Shown one piece after another: positions 8,312-15,661 of a stretch of 41,093 nt of DNA. The position numbers were made by a program, and so were the translations under genes. The stretch covers positions 1 through 41,093 of the forward strand of contig CAZZCP010000015.1 in assembly GCA_964653235.1 (NCBI GenBank), in the 5' to 3' direction. The DNA is from CAZZCP01 sp964653235 (lineage in GTDB: Bacteria; Bdellovibrionota; Bdellovibrionia; Bdellovibrionales; UBA840). How positions within the stretch are numbered: the stretch's first letter is position 1; every line of letters starts with the position of its first letter. The notes beneath the pieces were generated by a model. That model saw nothing but the letters and a program-made list of their open reading frames with translations, searched no databases and was not told where the DNA came from.

Positions 8312-9731
8312 TTTTCACATCATGAACATGGGACTCTTTGAGTCCCTGTTGCGTGATTCGTACAAAATGGGCATTGTTTTGCAGTTGTTCTAAATTGGCA
8401 GCGCCCAAATATCCCATCCCAGATCGCAATCCTCCCACCAACTGATGCATGACATTTCGAACCTCTCCTTTGTAAGGAACCCGGCCTTCAATGCCTTCGG
8501 GTACAAATTTGTCGGTATCATTAACGTCGGCCTGAGCGTAGCGGTCTTTGGATCCCATACTCATTGCCCCCAAACTTCCCATACCGCGATAGCTTTTATA
8601 CGAGCGCCCTTGGTACAAGATCATCTCCCCAGGGCTTTCTTTGGTTCCGGCAAGAAGCCCTCCAACCATTACCGCACCTGCACCCAGAGCCATGGCTTTT
8701 ACCACATCCCCTGAGAACTGAATGCCGCCATCTGCGATAATCTTCTTTCCTAGTTTTTTTGCCTCTGCGGCACAATTCATAATGGCAGATACTTGCGGAA
8801 CTCCCACACCGCAGACTATACGAGTGGTACAAATACTACCAGGACCAATACCGACTTTGACCACATCGGCACCTGCCCCCATTAGATCTTTGGTAGCAAG
8901 AGCGGTGGCTACATTTCCTGCAACCACAACAATATCGGGATACTTTTCTTTTACATACTTGAGCATATTCATCACATTCTTAGAGTGACCATGAGCTGTA
9001 TCAATCACCAAAACATCAACCTTGCTGGCAACCAATGCATCTACTCTTTGTGTTTCTTTTTCAGAAACACCTACGGCAGCCGCAGAAATGAGTCGACCAT
9101 TCTTGTCTTTGCAGGCCATCGGAAAATTTTGCCGTTTTTCAATGTCTTTGATTGTAATCAACCCCTTCAGCTTTCCCTCTTCATCGACAATAGGCAGCTT
9201 TTCAATGCGATGTTTGTGCAAAACCGCCTTGGCCTCTTCGAGAGTCGTACCAGGTTTTGCCGTTACCAAAGGGCTTGCTGTCATTAGATTGCTCACCGAT
9301 TGATTGAGATCGTTCACAAATCTCAAATCACGATTGGTCAACATGCCAACAAGCTGATCATTTTCAGTGATCGGAATTCCACCAATACCGTAGTTTTGCA
9401 TCAAATCGAGCGCCTCTGTTGCTTTTGCTGTCTTAGGTAAAGTGATAGGATCTAAAATCATCCCGGCTTCATATTTTTTGACTCGATCGACTTCTTTGGC
9501 CTGTTCATCGATGCTCATATTTTTATGAATTACTCCCAATCCGCCCAACTGTGCCATCACGCGGGCCATTCTCGATTCCGTCACTGTGTCCATAGCTGCA
9601 GAGAGCACCGGAGCTTTTAAAACAATGTCTTTGGCAAAGTGACTAGAAGTATCTACTTCAGAGGGCAGAATCTCAGAGAAAAAAGGTTGCAGTAAAATAT
9701 CATCAAAGGTCAGCGCTATGGGGAATTCCAT
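8277..9731 (-). CDS. guaB: IMP dehydrogenase
   Basis: Oxidises IMP to XMP with NAD+, the committed step to guanine nucleotides. The 484-residue protein has the TIM-barrel start LTFDDILLQP and two CBS domains inserted at about residues 92-200. The catalytic loop is VGIGPGSICTTR with Cys301. The IMP-binding segment ADGGIQFSGDVVKAMALGA and the flap region SYRGMGSLGAM follow. Everything expected of a full-length bacterial enzyme is present. Its ATG lies inside the 3' end of the upstream gamma-carbonic-anhydrase-like gene (29-bp overlap), suggesting coupled translation. Its tail overlaps the barrel protein on the other strand. Confidence 0.97.
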   Translation of the reverse strand: MEFPIALTFDDILLQPFFSEILPSEVDTSSHFAKDIVLKAPVLSAAMDTVTESRMARVMAQLGGLGVIHKNMSIDEQAKEVDRVKKYEAGMILDPITLPKTAKATEALDLMQNYGIGGIPITENDQLVGMLTNRDLRFVNDLNQSVSNLMTASPLVTAKPGTTLEEAKAVLHKHRIEKLPIVDEEGKLKGLITIKDIEKRQNFPMACKDKNGRLISAAAVGVSEKETQRVDALVASKVDVLVIDTAHGHSKNVMNMLKYVKEKYPDIVVVAGNVATALATKDLMGAGADVVKVGIGPGSICTTRIVCGVGVPQVSAIMNCAAEAKKLGKKIIADGGIQFSGDVVKAMALGAGAVMVGGLLAGTKESPGEMILYQGRSYKSYRGMGSLGAMSMGSKDRYAQADVNDTDKFVPEGIEGRVPYKGEVRNVMHQLVGGLRSGMGYLGAANLEQLQNNAHFVRITQQGLKESHVHDVKITKEAPNYQIQ

Positions 9732-10242
9732 ATTTCATCTCCTCATACCAGGTTTTATAAAATATATAGTTGGCAGCAGATTGGGGTAAAAAAGCCAATT
9801 CTTGTTCTTTAAGAGGTCTTACTGCCCGAGCCGGGCGACCTAAAATCAGGTGCTTCTCTGGAAATTCAGAATTTTCGGTAACCAATGCACCCGCGCCAAC
9901 TAAAGAGAATGGAGGAATCACAGCATTGTCCATGACAATGGCTCCCATACCAATCAAACTCGTATGACCAATTTTACAGCCGTGAAGAACCACCATATGG
10001 CCTATTGATACTTTTTCTTCTAGGTAGGTTCCGCATTTTTGATAGGTAGCGTGAATAATCGTGCCATCTTGGATATTGCACTCACGCCCAATACGAATTT
10101 CATGAACATCGCCGCGCAGAACCGTATTGTACCAAATGCTTGATTTTTCGCCGATTTCAACATCGCCGATAATACTAGCATTTTCTGCCACAAAGACATC
10201 GGGAGCAATGATTGGCGTTTTGCCTCGTAAAGTTAGAATCAC
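9703..10242 (-). CDS. Gamma-carbonic-anhydrase-like hexapeptide protein (YrdA/PaaY family)
   Basis: A 179-residue left-handed beta-helix protein with the hexapeptide-repeat pattern (VFVAENASIIGDVEIGEKSSIWYNTVLRGDV). The histidines in IIHATY, SIGHMVVLHGCKIGH match the zinc ligands of gamma-class carbonic anhydrase-like proteins, and LGRPARAVRPL is the usual C-terminal signature. Members may hydrate CO2, act as thioesterases, or be inactive; which applies here is unknown. The start codon is GTG with only a weak ribosome-binding site. The gene overlaps guaB by 29 bp and probably shares its message. Repeat copy 2 lies 56 bp upstream and could affect its promoter. Confidence 0.9.
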   Translation of the reverse strand: MILTLRGKTPIIAPDVFVAENASIIGDVEIGEKSSIWYNTVLRGDVHEIRIGRECNIQDGTIIHATYQKCGTYLEEKVSIGHMVVLHGCKIGHTSLIGMGAIVMDNAVIPPFSLVGAGALVTENSEFPEKHLILGRPARAVRPLKEQELAFLPQSAANYIFYKTWYEEMKYGIPHSADL

Positions 10243-10298
10243 CTTACAAGGTTTTATGACACGAAATTAATGCGCTGTATAGTCATTTCTCAACTAAG

Positions 10299-10473
10299 AG
10301 CTGCTCCCTTTTATTTCACTTCGGACAGCCGTCCGAATGCAAATAAATACCTAAAATGTTTAGTGTATTCTTTCCGAAATCCTTGAATAGTTTGTGCATT
10401 TTCGGACAAGTATCCCAGGTCATTGAAATTAGGATTAGATTCTACGGAAAAAGTGAAACAAAAGGGAGCAGCT
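10299..10473 (+). repeat. Dispersed structured repeat, copy 2 (MITE-like)
   Basis: A 175-bp element with ends AGCTGCTCCCTTTTATTTCA and TGAAACAAAAGGGAGCAGCT as imperfect terminal inverted repeats. It contains the small palindrome TTCGGACAGCCGTCCGAA near the left end and a second stem (TCCGAAA 10373-10379 with TTTCGGA 10400-10406). A box shared with the other copies, AGGTCATTGAAA, follows. It lies between the divergent starts of the YrdA-like gene and the broken gene at 10667. The remainder of the gap (10474-10666) is very AT-rich with no other gene visible. Confidence 0.85.
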
Positions 10474-10666
10474 AGAAAATAATAAAATACTATCTGCGAT
10501 TAAAATTTAGATTTGTGGGGAGTGTATATTCTGTTTTAAACGCATTCAAAATTTAAATTTTTTACAATTTATATTCTTATCTTTATAAATTATTTCATAT
10601 TATATGCGAAGCAGCATAAAAGAGTTCAAACAATAAAACAAGTATTCCAATTTTTATGAGGTATTT

Positions 10667-11298
10667 ATGAAACTACTATTTTTTTAAGTTTTTCTTTCAG
10701 TTTTCAAGCCTATGCAGATCTTGATGCGACTCAAAAATTCGCAACTTGAGAGTTAGAGCAAGAGATTCTACCTGTTCTACCTGTTATTCCTGATAGTGAT
10801 ACAGATCCTCAGGAGGAATTTTACTCATCAATGCTTAATTTACAGCAGGCTGTTGTTTACAGGAATTGCAATGCTCAACTAGAAGAATTAGTCAAAAAAT
10901 CGATTCAAATTGGAATTAATAAAGCAAAACTAGAAAATCAAGAAACAGATATATCGAGCGATGATATAGCCAGACAAGAAGAAGAGTTTAAACAAGAGCG
11001 TATGGCCTTTGTAAAAACTCTGGCAGAATCTAGCATTCCAGCTGCATATGTAAGCCTGAGTTTCGCAGAGTCCGACGCAATATATAAATATCGCTCTGAA
11101 CTAAATGCAGCAAAAAGCCTAGCGTTTGTTGTCAGTGTTCTTTTAAGGGATGATAAACAACCATTTACTCAAGAAGATGAAGAGCTCTCTTACCAAGCAC
11201 GATTTGATGCTGACTTGTCAGCGGCTCAGCAGGAAGCATCCGATTTCTTTTCAGATACAATCCCTTATTACGAAATTTGTTTACCTGAAAACTTTTAG
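10667..11298 (+). pseudogene. Broken gene for a secreted protein of unknown family
   Basis: An ATG at 10667 with GAGGT upstream begins MKLLFF and stops at once. Adding one T to the T7 run (10679-10685) would continue as a signal peptide, MKLLFFLSFSFSFQAYADL. That frame then meets a single in-frame TGA at 10747-10749. After it the frame stays open through PVLPVIPDSDTDPQEEF and into the ORF at 10831-11298. Two lesions together argue for a decaying gene, although assembly error at the homopolymer is possible. The product would have been an exported, mostly helical, acidic protein. I do not recognise the family. Confidence 0.65.
10831..11298 (+). CDS. Remaining open frame of the broken secreted-protein gene
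   Basis: A 155-residue open frame from ATG 10831, in the same frame as the shifted signal peptide upstream. It contains two cysteines (RNCNAQL near the start and YEICLPENF at the end) and is helix-rich and acidic. An AGGAGG lies 14 bp before the ATG, farther than usual, and it is explained as codons of the upstream PQEEF. It is therefore probably the body of the damaged gene, not an independent gene. No conserved domain is recognised. Confidence 0.4.
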   Translation: MLNLQQAVVYRNCNAQLEELVKKSIQIGINKAKLENQETDISSDDIARQEEEFKQERMAFVKTLAESSIPAAYVSLSFAESDAIYKYRSELNAAKSLAFVVSVLLRDDKQPFTQEDEELSYQARFDADLSAAQQEASDFFSDTIPYYEICLPENF

Positions 11299-11325
11299 TT
11301 TAAATCTTTCGTATAGAGTAATTTT

Positions 11326-11363
11326 TCTTTTGGCCTGAAATCAATGAGTTCTTAGCCAAAAGA
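11326..11363. other. Hairpin between convergent genes
   Basis: TCTTTTGGC (11326-11334) pairs with GCCAAAAGA (11355-11363) around a 20-nt loop, between the broken gene and the DUF151 gene. Neither strand has a clear T-run after the stem, so calling it a terminator would be weak. Confidence 0.3.
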
Positions 11364-11368
11364 GAAGC

Positions 11369-11824
11369 TTAGAACAAGAACTTTTGCTTTTTCATCTGCT
11401 CGATATCAACATCTTTCATAAAAGACTGGTATTGATTTTCGAGCAGTTGCACTTCTTCAAAAAGACTTTCTGGAGCATAAAAAGGCATTTCAAACTGCAA
11501 AGCAATACACAAGAGATCTTCGGCAGCTTTTTCTATCGTATAAGTAACACCCTCAATTTTGTAATAAAGCTCAGCCCATACTTTCGATTTATTCACTTTA
11601 TGAAAACGCAGACAATCAAACTCTAGTTTTGCATGGCAGAGTACATGATCTAGAGCCTCATCTTTTTCACCATCGATATCAAAAAACTCTGAGATTCTCT
11701 GCGCCCGTCCAATAGAAAGTGGAATCGCAAAACTGCGTTTATCATCTGTTTTTAAAACGAAAACAGGTTTTTGCACTTCATTGCCAAAAAGGGCATAAGA
11801 TTCAATCAATACATCGTCTTTCAT
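11369..11824 (-). CDS. Divergent DUF151 (bifunctional nuclease-like) domain protein
   Basis: A 151-residue protein whose plan follows the DUF151 family: VFVLKTDDKRSFAIPLSIGRAQRISEFF near the start, an AELYYKIEGVTYTIEKAAEDLLCIALQ middle, then FEMPFYAPESLFEEV. In standard members the corresponding segment reads as an acidic, Arg/Asp-rich ARPSDAIALA; here it is EKAAEDLLCIAL, so active-site conservation is doubtful. It begins at the base after the miaB stop (TAAATG junction), so the two are surely co-translated. The extra C-terminal helix ends in basic and phenylalanine residues. The role is unknown; a function tied to RNA or tRNA handling is a guess from the miaB linkage. Confidence 0.65.
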   Translation of the reverse strand: MKDDVLIESYALFGNEVQKPVFVLKTDDKRSFAIPLSIGRAQRISEFFDIDGEKDEALDHVLCHAKLEFDCLRFHKVNKSKVWAELYYKIEGVTYTIEKAAEDLLCIALQFEMPFYAPESLFEEVQLLENQYQSFMKDVDIEQMKKQKFLF

Positions 11825-13162
11825 TTACACTCTTTCTGCTTTGAGATTGACGGGAGCCGCATCGCTTACTCGCACCTCAATAAGCTGGCCTATCATAGAC
11901 TTATCACCCTCAAAATGCACGAGCTTATTCTGGGTTGAGCGGCCCATCACACGCCCTCCATCAGGATCACGCTTATCAAGACCTTCTACTAAGACTTCAA
12001 GCTTCATGCCTTCATAGCGCTTGGCCAAATCAAAGCTTTGCACGCGGTGAGCATCTAAAAGGCGTGTTAAGCGCTCGCCTTTGACTTTTTCGTCAACTTG
12101 GTCGGTAAACTTTGCGGCCTTAGTAAAGGGCCTGGGGCTGTACTTAAAAGCAAACATGGTTTCATAACCCACTTCTTCAACAAGGCTCATGGTTTGTGCA
12201 AAGTCTTCCTCTGTCTCTCCAGGAAAGCCGCAAATGATATCAGTTGATAAAGAAACCCCAGGAATAATCTCTTTGATCCATGCTATTTTTTCTAAATACT
12301 CTTCTCGAGTGTAGCCGCGATTCATTCTCTCTAGAACCCGAGAGCTACCCGATTGAACCGGTAGATGAATGTAATCACAAAGTTTTTGTCGATAGTCTTG
12401 CAATACTTGAATCAATTCTCGATCAAAATCTTTGGGATGCGAAGTAGTGTAACGAATCCGTAGAATATCTGTGTCTGTGGCTAGAGTTTTTAACAGCCTT
12501 GCGAAGTTTGCACCACAATCAGAGGTGTAAGAATTTACATTTTGACCCAATAGTGTGACCTCTCGAACCCCACGCTCTGCCAGAGATTGAATGTCTTCTA
12601 CCAACTCGCGCATAGGCCGCGATCTCTCTCGCCCCCGAGTAAAAGGCACGATGCAAAAGGTGCAAAAGTTATCACAACCTTTGGTGATGTTGACAAAGGT
12701 GCTCACACCAGGATTGCGCACCAAAGTGTTAATCTCATAGGGGGCTTGATGATGAAACTTTGCGTGAGCTTTGGGCGCACGTGACTCTTTCACCTCATCA
12801 ATCAACTGCGGAAGTTCATCAATATTGTCGGGACCGAATACAAAATCAAGATAGGGAATGTCTTTTAAGAGTTTCTTTTTCTCTTGTTGGCCCACACAGC
12901 CGCCAACAGCCAACATGAGTTGTGGATTCGTTTCTTTGAGCTTGCGGTATTTCCCCATTTCAGAATGAACTTTGTGCACTGGCTTTTCACGAATGGCACA
13001 TGAATTGATGATCACCAAATTCGCATCATCTGCCCTTGGTACTTCTTGATAATTATTCATTTCGAGTAAACTGAACATTCTTTCGGTATCATTCACATTC
13101 ATTTGGCAACCATAGGTTGAAATAAAGACTCCTTGAATGGCTTGTGGAATTTCTGTATTCAT
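11825..13162 (-). CDS. miaB: tRNA-2-methylthio-N6-dimethylallyladenosine synthase
   Basis: Radical-SAM methylthiotransferase that modifies A37 of tRNAs reading codons beginning with U. The UPF0004 domain supplies Cys19, Cys55 and Cys89 (TYGCQMN, INSCAIRE, VGGCVGQ) for the auxiliary cluster. The radical-SAM motif CDNFCTFC (Cys163, 167, 170) follows with PFTRGRERSRP. A TRAM domain closes the protein (about 385-445). The length of 445 is standard. It is divergent from the unknown gene at 13261 and followed without gap by the DUF151 gene. Confidence 0.96.
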   Translation of the reverse strand: MNTEIPQAIQGVFISTYGCQMNVNDTERMFSLLEMNNYQEVPRADDANLVIINSCAIREKPVHKVHSEMGKYRKLKETNPQLMLAVGGCVGQQEKKKLLKDIPYLDFVFGPDNIDELPQLIDEVKESRAPKAHAKFHHQAPYEINTLVRNPGVSTFVNITKGCDNFCTFCIVPFTRGRERSRPMRELVEDIQSLAERGVREVTLLGQNVNSYTSDCGANFARLLKTLATDTDILRIRYTTSHPKDFDRELIQVLQDYRQKLCDYIHLPVQSGSSRVLERMNRGYTREEYLEKIAWIKEIIPGVSLSTDIICGFPGETEEDFAQTMSLVEEVGYETMFAFKYSPRPFTKAAKFTDQVDEKVKGERLTRLLDAHRVQSFDLAKRYEGMKLEVLVEGLDKRDPDGGRVMGRSTQNKLVHFEGDKSMIGQLIEVRVSDAAPVNLKAERV

Positions 13163-13224
13163 AACGCTACCCTATAAAAAATTTAGGCCCCTAGGCCAAA
13201 ACTCAAAGTTTTAGAAAAAAGGTA

Positions 13225-13230
13225 TATAAT
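13225..13230 (+). promoter_or_regulatory. Candidate -10 box (TATAAT) for the gene at 13261
   Basis: A perfect TATAAT 31 bp upstream of the ATG at 13261. No good -35 box is visible 16-18 bp upstream. Its position would put the transcript start near 13237, which favours the start at 13261 (behind AAGAGGA) over the ATG at 13243. Confidence 0.45.
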
Positions 13231-13260
13231 GCTAAGCAAAACATGGTCAAGAGGACTCGT

Positions 13261-13773
13261 ATGACACCACAAAAAGAAGAATCTCTAGTTCAGAAGTTCG
13301 AAAATTTACCCGAAGATTTCGTAAAATTAGTCGAAAAGAGTGTTGCAGAGAACTACACAGATCTATTACAAAAGCAAACGGTACACGCCGATGGCCGAAT
13401 ATACCCAAATGAAGTTATCTTGAGAGTAGGCTTTCGCAATCAAGACGGCATTCGCCAGTGGAACTTTTTAGCCTCAACCGATCATGACCCTAAAGAAAAG
13501 AATGCTCTTGATCAACTTTATCTATGTTTAGATGCCCTTCAATCTATGTTTGAAGAAGCTCTACAAAGTGAATTTGAGATTGATTTTCCGATGGATTGGA
13601 AAGAATTCAGCTGGGAATCTGGTAGCATATTCTTGAAACATGATACTGTGAATACCAAACTAGAAGCAGAGGCTGATGCTCTCTTGGGAGAAGATTTTCA
13701 GCAAACTAAGCTTAGTGAAGAAGAAATTGGTGCAGAATTTTTTGAAAAACCCAATCCAGAAGAGATTCATTAG
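13261..13773 (+). CDS. Conserved-looking acidic protein, unknown function
   Basis: A 170-residue soluble acidic protein with no signal peptide or membrane segment. It starts MTPQKEESLVQKFENLPEDF. I chose the ATG at 13261 because AAGAGGA lies at the right distance; an upstream in-frame ATG at 13243 would add six residues. The middle (GRIYPNEVILRVGFRNQDGIRQWNFLAS) looks like a small alpha/beta fold with a following helix pair. The C-terminus is dominated by Glu and Asp. I do not recognise a family. It is divergent from miaB. Confidence 0.7.
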   Translation: MTPQKEESLVQKFENLPEDFVKLVEKSVAENYTDLLQKQTVHADGRIYPNEVILRVGFRNQDGIRQWNFLASTDHDPKEKNALDQLYLCLDALQSMFEEALQSEFEIDFPMDWKEFSWESGSIFLKHDTVNTKLEAEADALLGEDFQQTKLSEEEIGAEFFEKPNPEEIH

Positions 13774-13806
13774 GGCATTTGCGCTTTCATCTTTGTTATT
13801 TGGGCT

Positions 13807-14265
13807 TTATATCGATGTGCAATTTGCACGCAACTGGTCTTTGGCTTTTTCTCTGGGGCTTTTAATCTGTACAAGAAGCATGAGTTCTGATTCTGAAATA
13901 AATTGATACTTGTGAATTTCTGAATAAGCTTGCCGCTCTTTTTCATAATGCTTCCATACTATCCGGATTCCATTTTGACTACAGTCTGCTTGGGGCACAA
14001 TGCTGAGATAACCTTGGTAGGAGACTGGATTATCAATACCAGTATAGACCACTTTTGGCTCTGCAACTGCAAAGAGATCTAAGTTTAGGTCAGAGAACAT
14101 TCTAAAGATATTAGGTGCGCGCTCTTCGAGATCGATCGAAATATCGGTCATATACGTGACTCCAAGCCCAACAACTTCAACACTGCATTGATAGTTTGAA
14201 GATTGTTCAACACAAGCCATGGCTGAACTCATTGCAAATACAAAAATCAAAATAATATGTTTCAT
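13807..14265 (-). CDS. Small secreted protein, unknown function
   Basis: A 152-residue protein with signal peptide MKHIILIFVFAMSSAMACVE. The start at 14265 is preferred over an upstream ATG because a G7 run (14270-14276 on the plus strand as C7) forms a strong ribosome-binding site at normal spacing. The longer version would add 39 residues with no signal-like character. The mature part has four cysteines (CVEQSSNYQC, ADCSQ, ANC), suggesting disulfides in the periplasm. No recognised domain. The ribosome-binding site is itself a homopolymer. Confidence 0.7.
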   Translation of the reverse strand: MKHIILIFVFAMSSAMACVEQSSNYQCSVEVVGLGVTYMTDISIDLEERAPNIFRMFSDLNLDLFAVAEPKVVYTGIDNPVSYQGYLSIVPQADCSQNGIRIVWKHYEKERQAYSEIHKYQFISESELMLLVQIKSPREKAKDQLRANCTSI

Positions 14266-14420
14266 GAATCCCCCCCAGGCAGAATCAATTTGTGTGTTTT
14301 TTTCAAAAAAGTAAATACAAAGCTCAAAACTGGATTCTTTGCTATAATTTTTCCTGGATAATAAGATAAATTTTACAATCAATCTTTGTCATCTCTTCAA
14401 AAGAAGTTCAAAATATTAGC

Positions 14421-14981
14421 ATGGAAGTTGGCGACAAACTCAGTGACGAAATTTTAAGATTTTCACTCAAAGATGCAAATTCAAAAACAAAGACACTATC
14501 GCAGATTTTACACCCCCCCAGTCTGATCGTCTTTCTTAGACACTATGGTTGCATTGGATGCGCAGCTCATATGAGAGATCTACTGCCGAGAGTGAAAGAA
14601 CTCAAAGACAAGGGGGTACAAATCATCTTAGTTGGCAATGGCAAAGAAGAATTCATCGAGTCTTTTTTTGATCGATTTCAAATCAATGCGAATATTGTCG
14701 AGTGTTACTCTGATACAGACTTAGGCCTCTACAAACTCTTTCATTTAAAAAACGGCGGGGCATTTGATGTACCTTCGGTGTGGAATGTTTTAAAATTTTG
14801 GACCCAGGGCTTAACTCAAGACGGAGTCAAAGGTGACATAAACCAACAAGGTGGGGTTTTCTTAATTGGAAAAGACAAAAAAATCTACTTTGCCCATAAA
14901 AGTAAGTCTTTAGGTGACAATGCAAGAACCAATGATGTGATGAAATACGCGACCCAGCTTTTTTTGGCGGAACCCAACTGA
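14421..14981 (+). CDS. Peroxiredoxin-like (AhpC/TSA, PRXL2-type) protein
   Basis: A 186-residue thioredoxin-fold protein. After a beta-strand IVFLRHYGC the CIGC motif (Cys44 and Cys47) sits at the helix start, as in the AhpC/TSA-like PRXL2/SelL group, in place of the usual peroxiredoxin PxxxTxxC. The strand IILVGNG and later GGVFLIGKDKKIYFAH complete the fold. It probably acts as a thiol-disulfide or peroxide reductase; the substrate is unknown. There is no signal peptide, so it is cytoplasmic. The stop shares a base with the start of the Popeye-like gene (TGATG), indicating coupling. Confidence 0.8.
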   Translation: MEVGDKLSDEILRFSLKDANSKTKTLSQILHPPSLIVFLRHYGCIGCAAHMRDLLPRVKELKDKGVQIILVGNGKEEFIESFFDRFQINANIVECYSDTDLGLYKLFHLKNGGAFDVPSVWNVLKFWTQGLTQDGVKGDINQQGGVFLIGKDKKIYFAHKSKSLGDNARTNDVMKYATQLFLAEPN

Positions 14982-15661
14982 TGGATATTCTCATACATCT
15001 GGCCAATCTCATCTATCTGTTCTCTTATTTAGTGCGAGATATCTTTTGGTTACGTAGTTTAACCGTAGTTGCGATACTTTTACTGATACCTTATTTTATA
15101 CTTCAGCCAGAACCTCTCTATGCGGCTGTTGCTTGGAATATTCTTTTTGCCGCAATTAATTTGTATCAGATCTACCGTCTATGGCTTGAGAGAAAACCAG
15201 TGTTCTTACAGTATGAAGAAGAAGAGCTCAGACAAAAAGCCTTTCTTAATTTTAGCGCTCGAAACTTTCAAAAACTTTTAAAGATGGGCCAATGGAGAGA
15301 TTATAAACCGAGCGAATATCTAATCAAAATGGGCAAAGAACGCGAAAAATTTATCGTTTTTGCCAAAGGTAAGGTAGAGGTCATCTCAGATACGATGCGA
15401 ATTGCCGAATTACAAGCTGGTCAGTTTATTGGTGAAATGAGCTATATGACTGAAAACAAAACCACAGCAAATGTTGTTAGCATTGATAATACCCGGGTGT
15501 TTGAGTGGGAGATTCAAAAACTCAACAGCTTTTTTGCTAAGCACCCAGAATTAGAAACCCAATTGCAGTTATTGATTGGCAATGACTTGTGTCGCAAGCT
15601 TCAAGAAAAAAGTGGTTTTGAGCTAAAACTCATCCCCATCATTGTCTTCACTTTTACCTGA
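14981..15661 (+). CDS. Membrane cyclic-nucleotide-binding protein, Popeye-like
   Basis: A 226-residue protein with two membrane segments near the N-terminus (about 24-42 and 47-67). A short linker follows, then a cyclic-nucleotide-binding-type beta-roll: LLKMGQWRDYKPSEYLIKMGKE, FAKGKVEV, and the GQFIGEMSYMTENKTTANV phosphate-cassette region. The order membrane helices then cNMP domain matches Popeye-domain proteins. The canonical FGE...R-A is changed (FIGEMSYM, TTANV), so the arginine that binds the phosphate seems absent. Ligand binding is therefore unproven. It is translationally coupled to the peroxiredoxin-like gene, and its last 39 bp overlap the lysine-repeat gene on the other strand. 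Confidence 0.75.
   Translation: MDILIHLANLIYLFSYLVRDIFWLRSLTVVAILLLIPYFILQPEPLYAAVAWNILFAAINLYQIYRLWLERKPVFLQYEEEELRQKAFLNFSARNFQKLLKMGQWRDYKPSEYLIKMGKEREKFIVFAKGKVEVISDTMRIAELQAGQFIGEMSYMTENKTTANVVSIDNTRVFEWEIQKLNSFFAKHPELETQLQLLIGNDLCRKLQEKSGFELKLIPIIVFTFT

Noticed and set aside
8445..9303. Several plus-strand open frames of 88-100 residues
   Set aside because: All are antisense to the well-conserved guaB gene.
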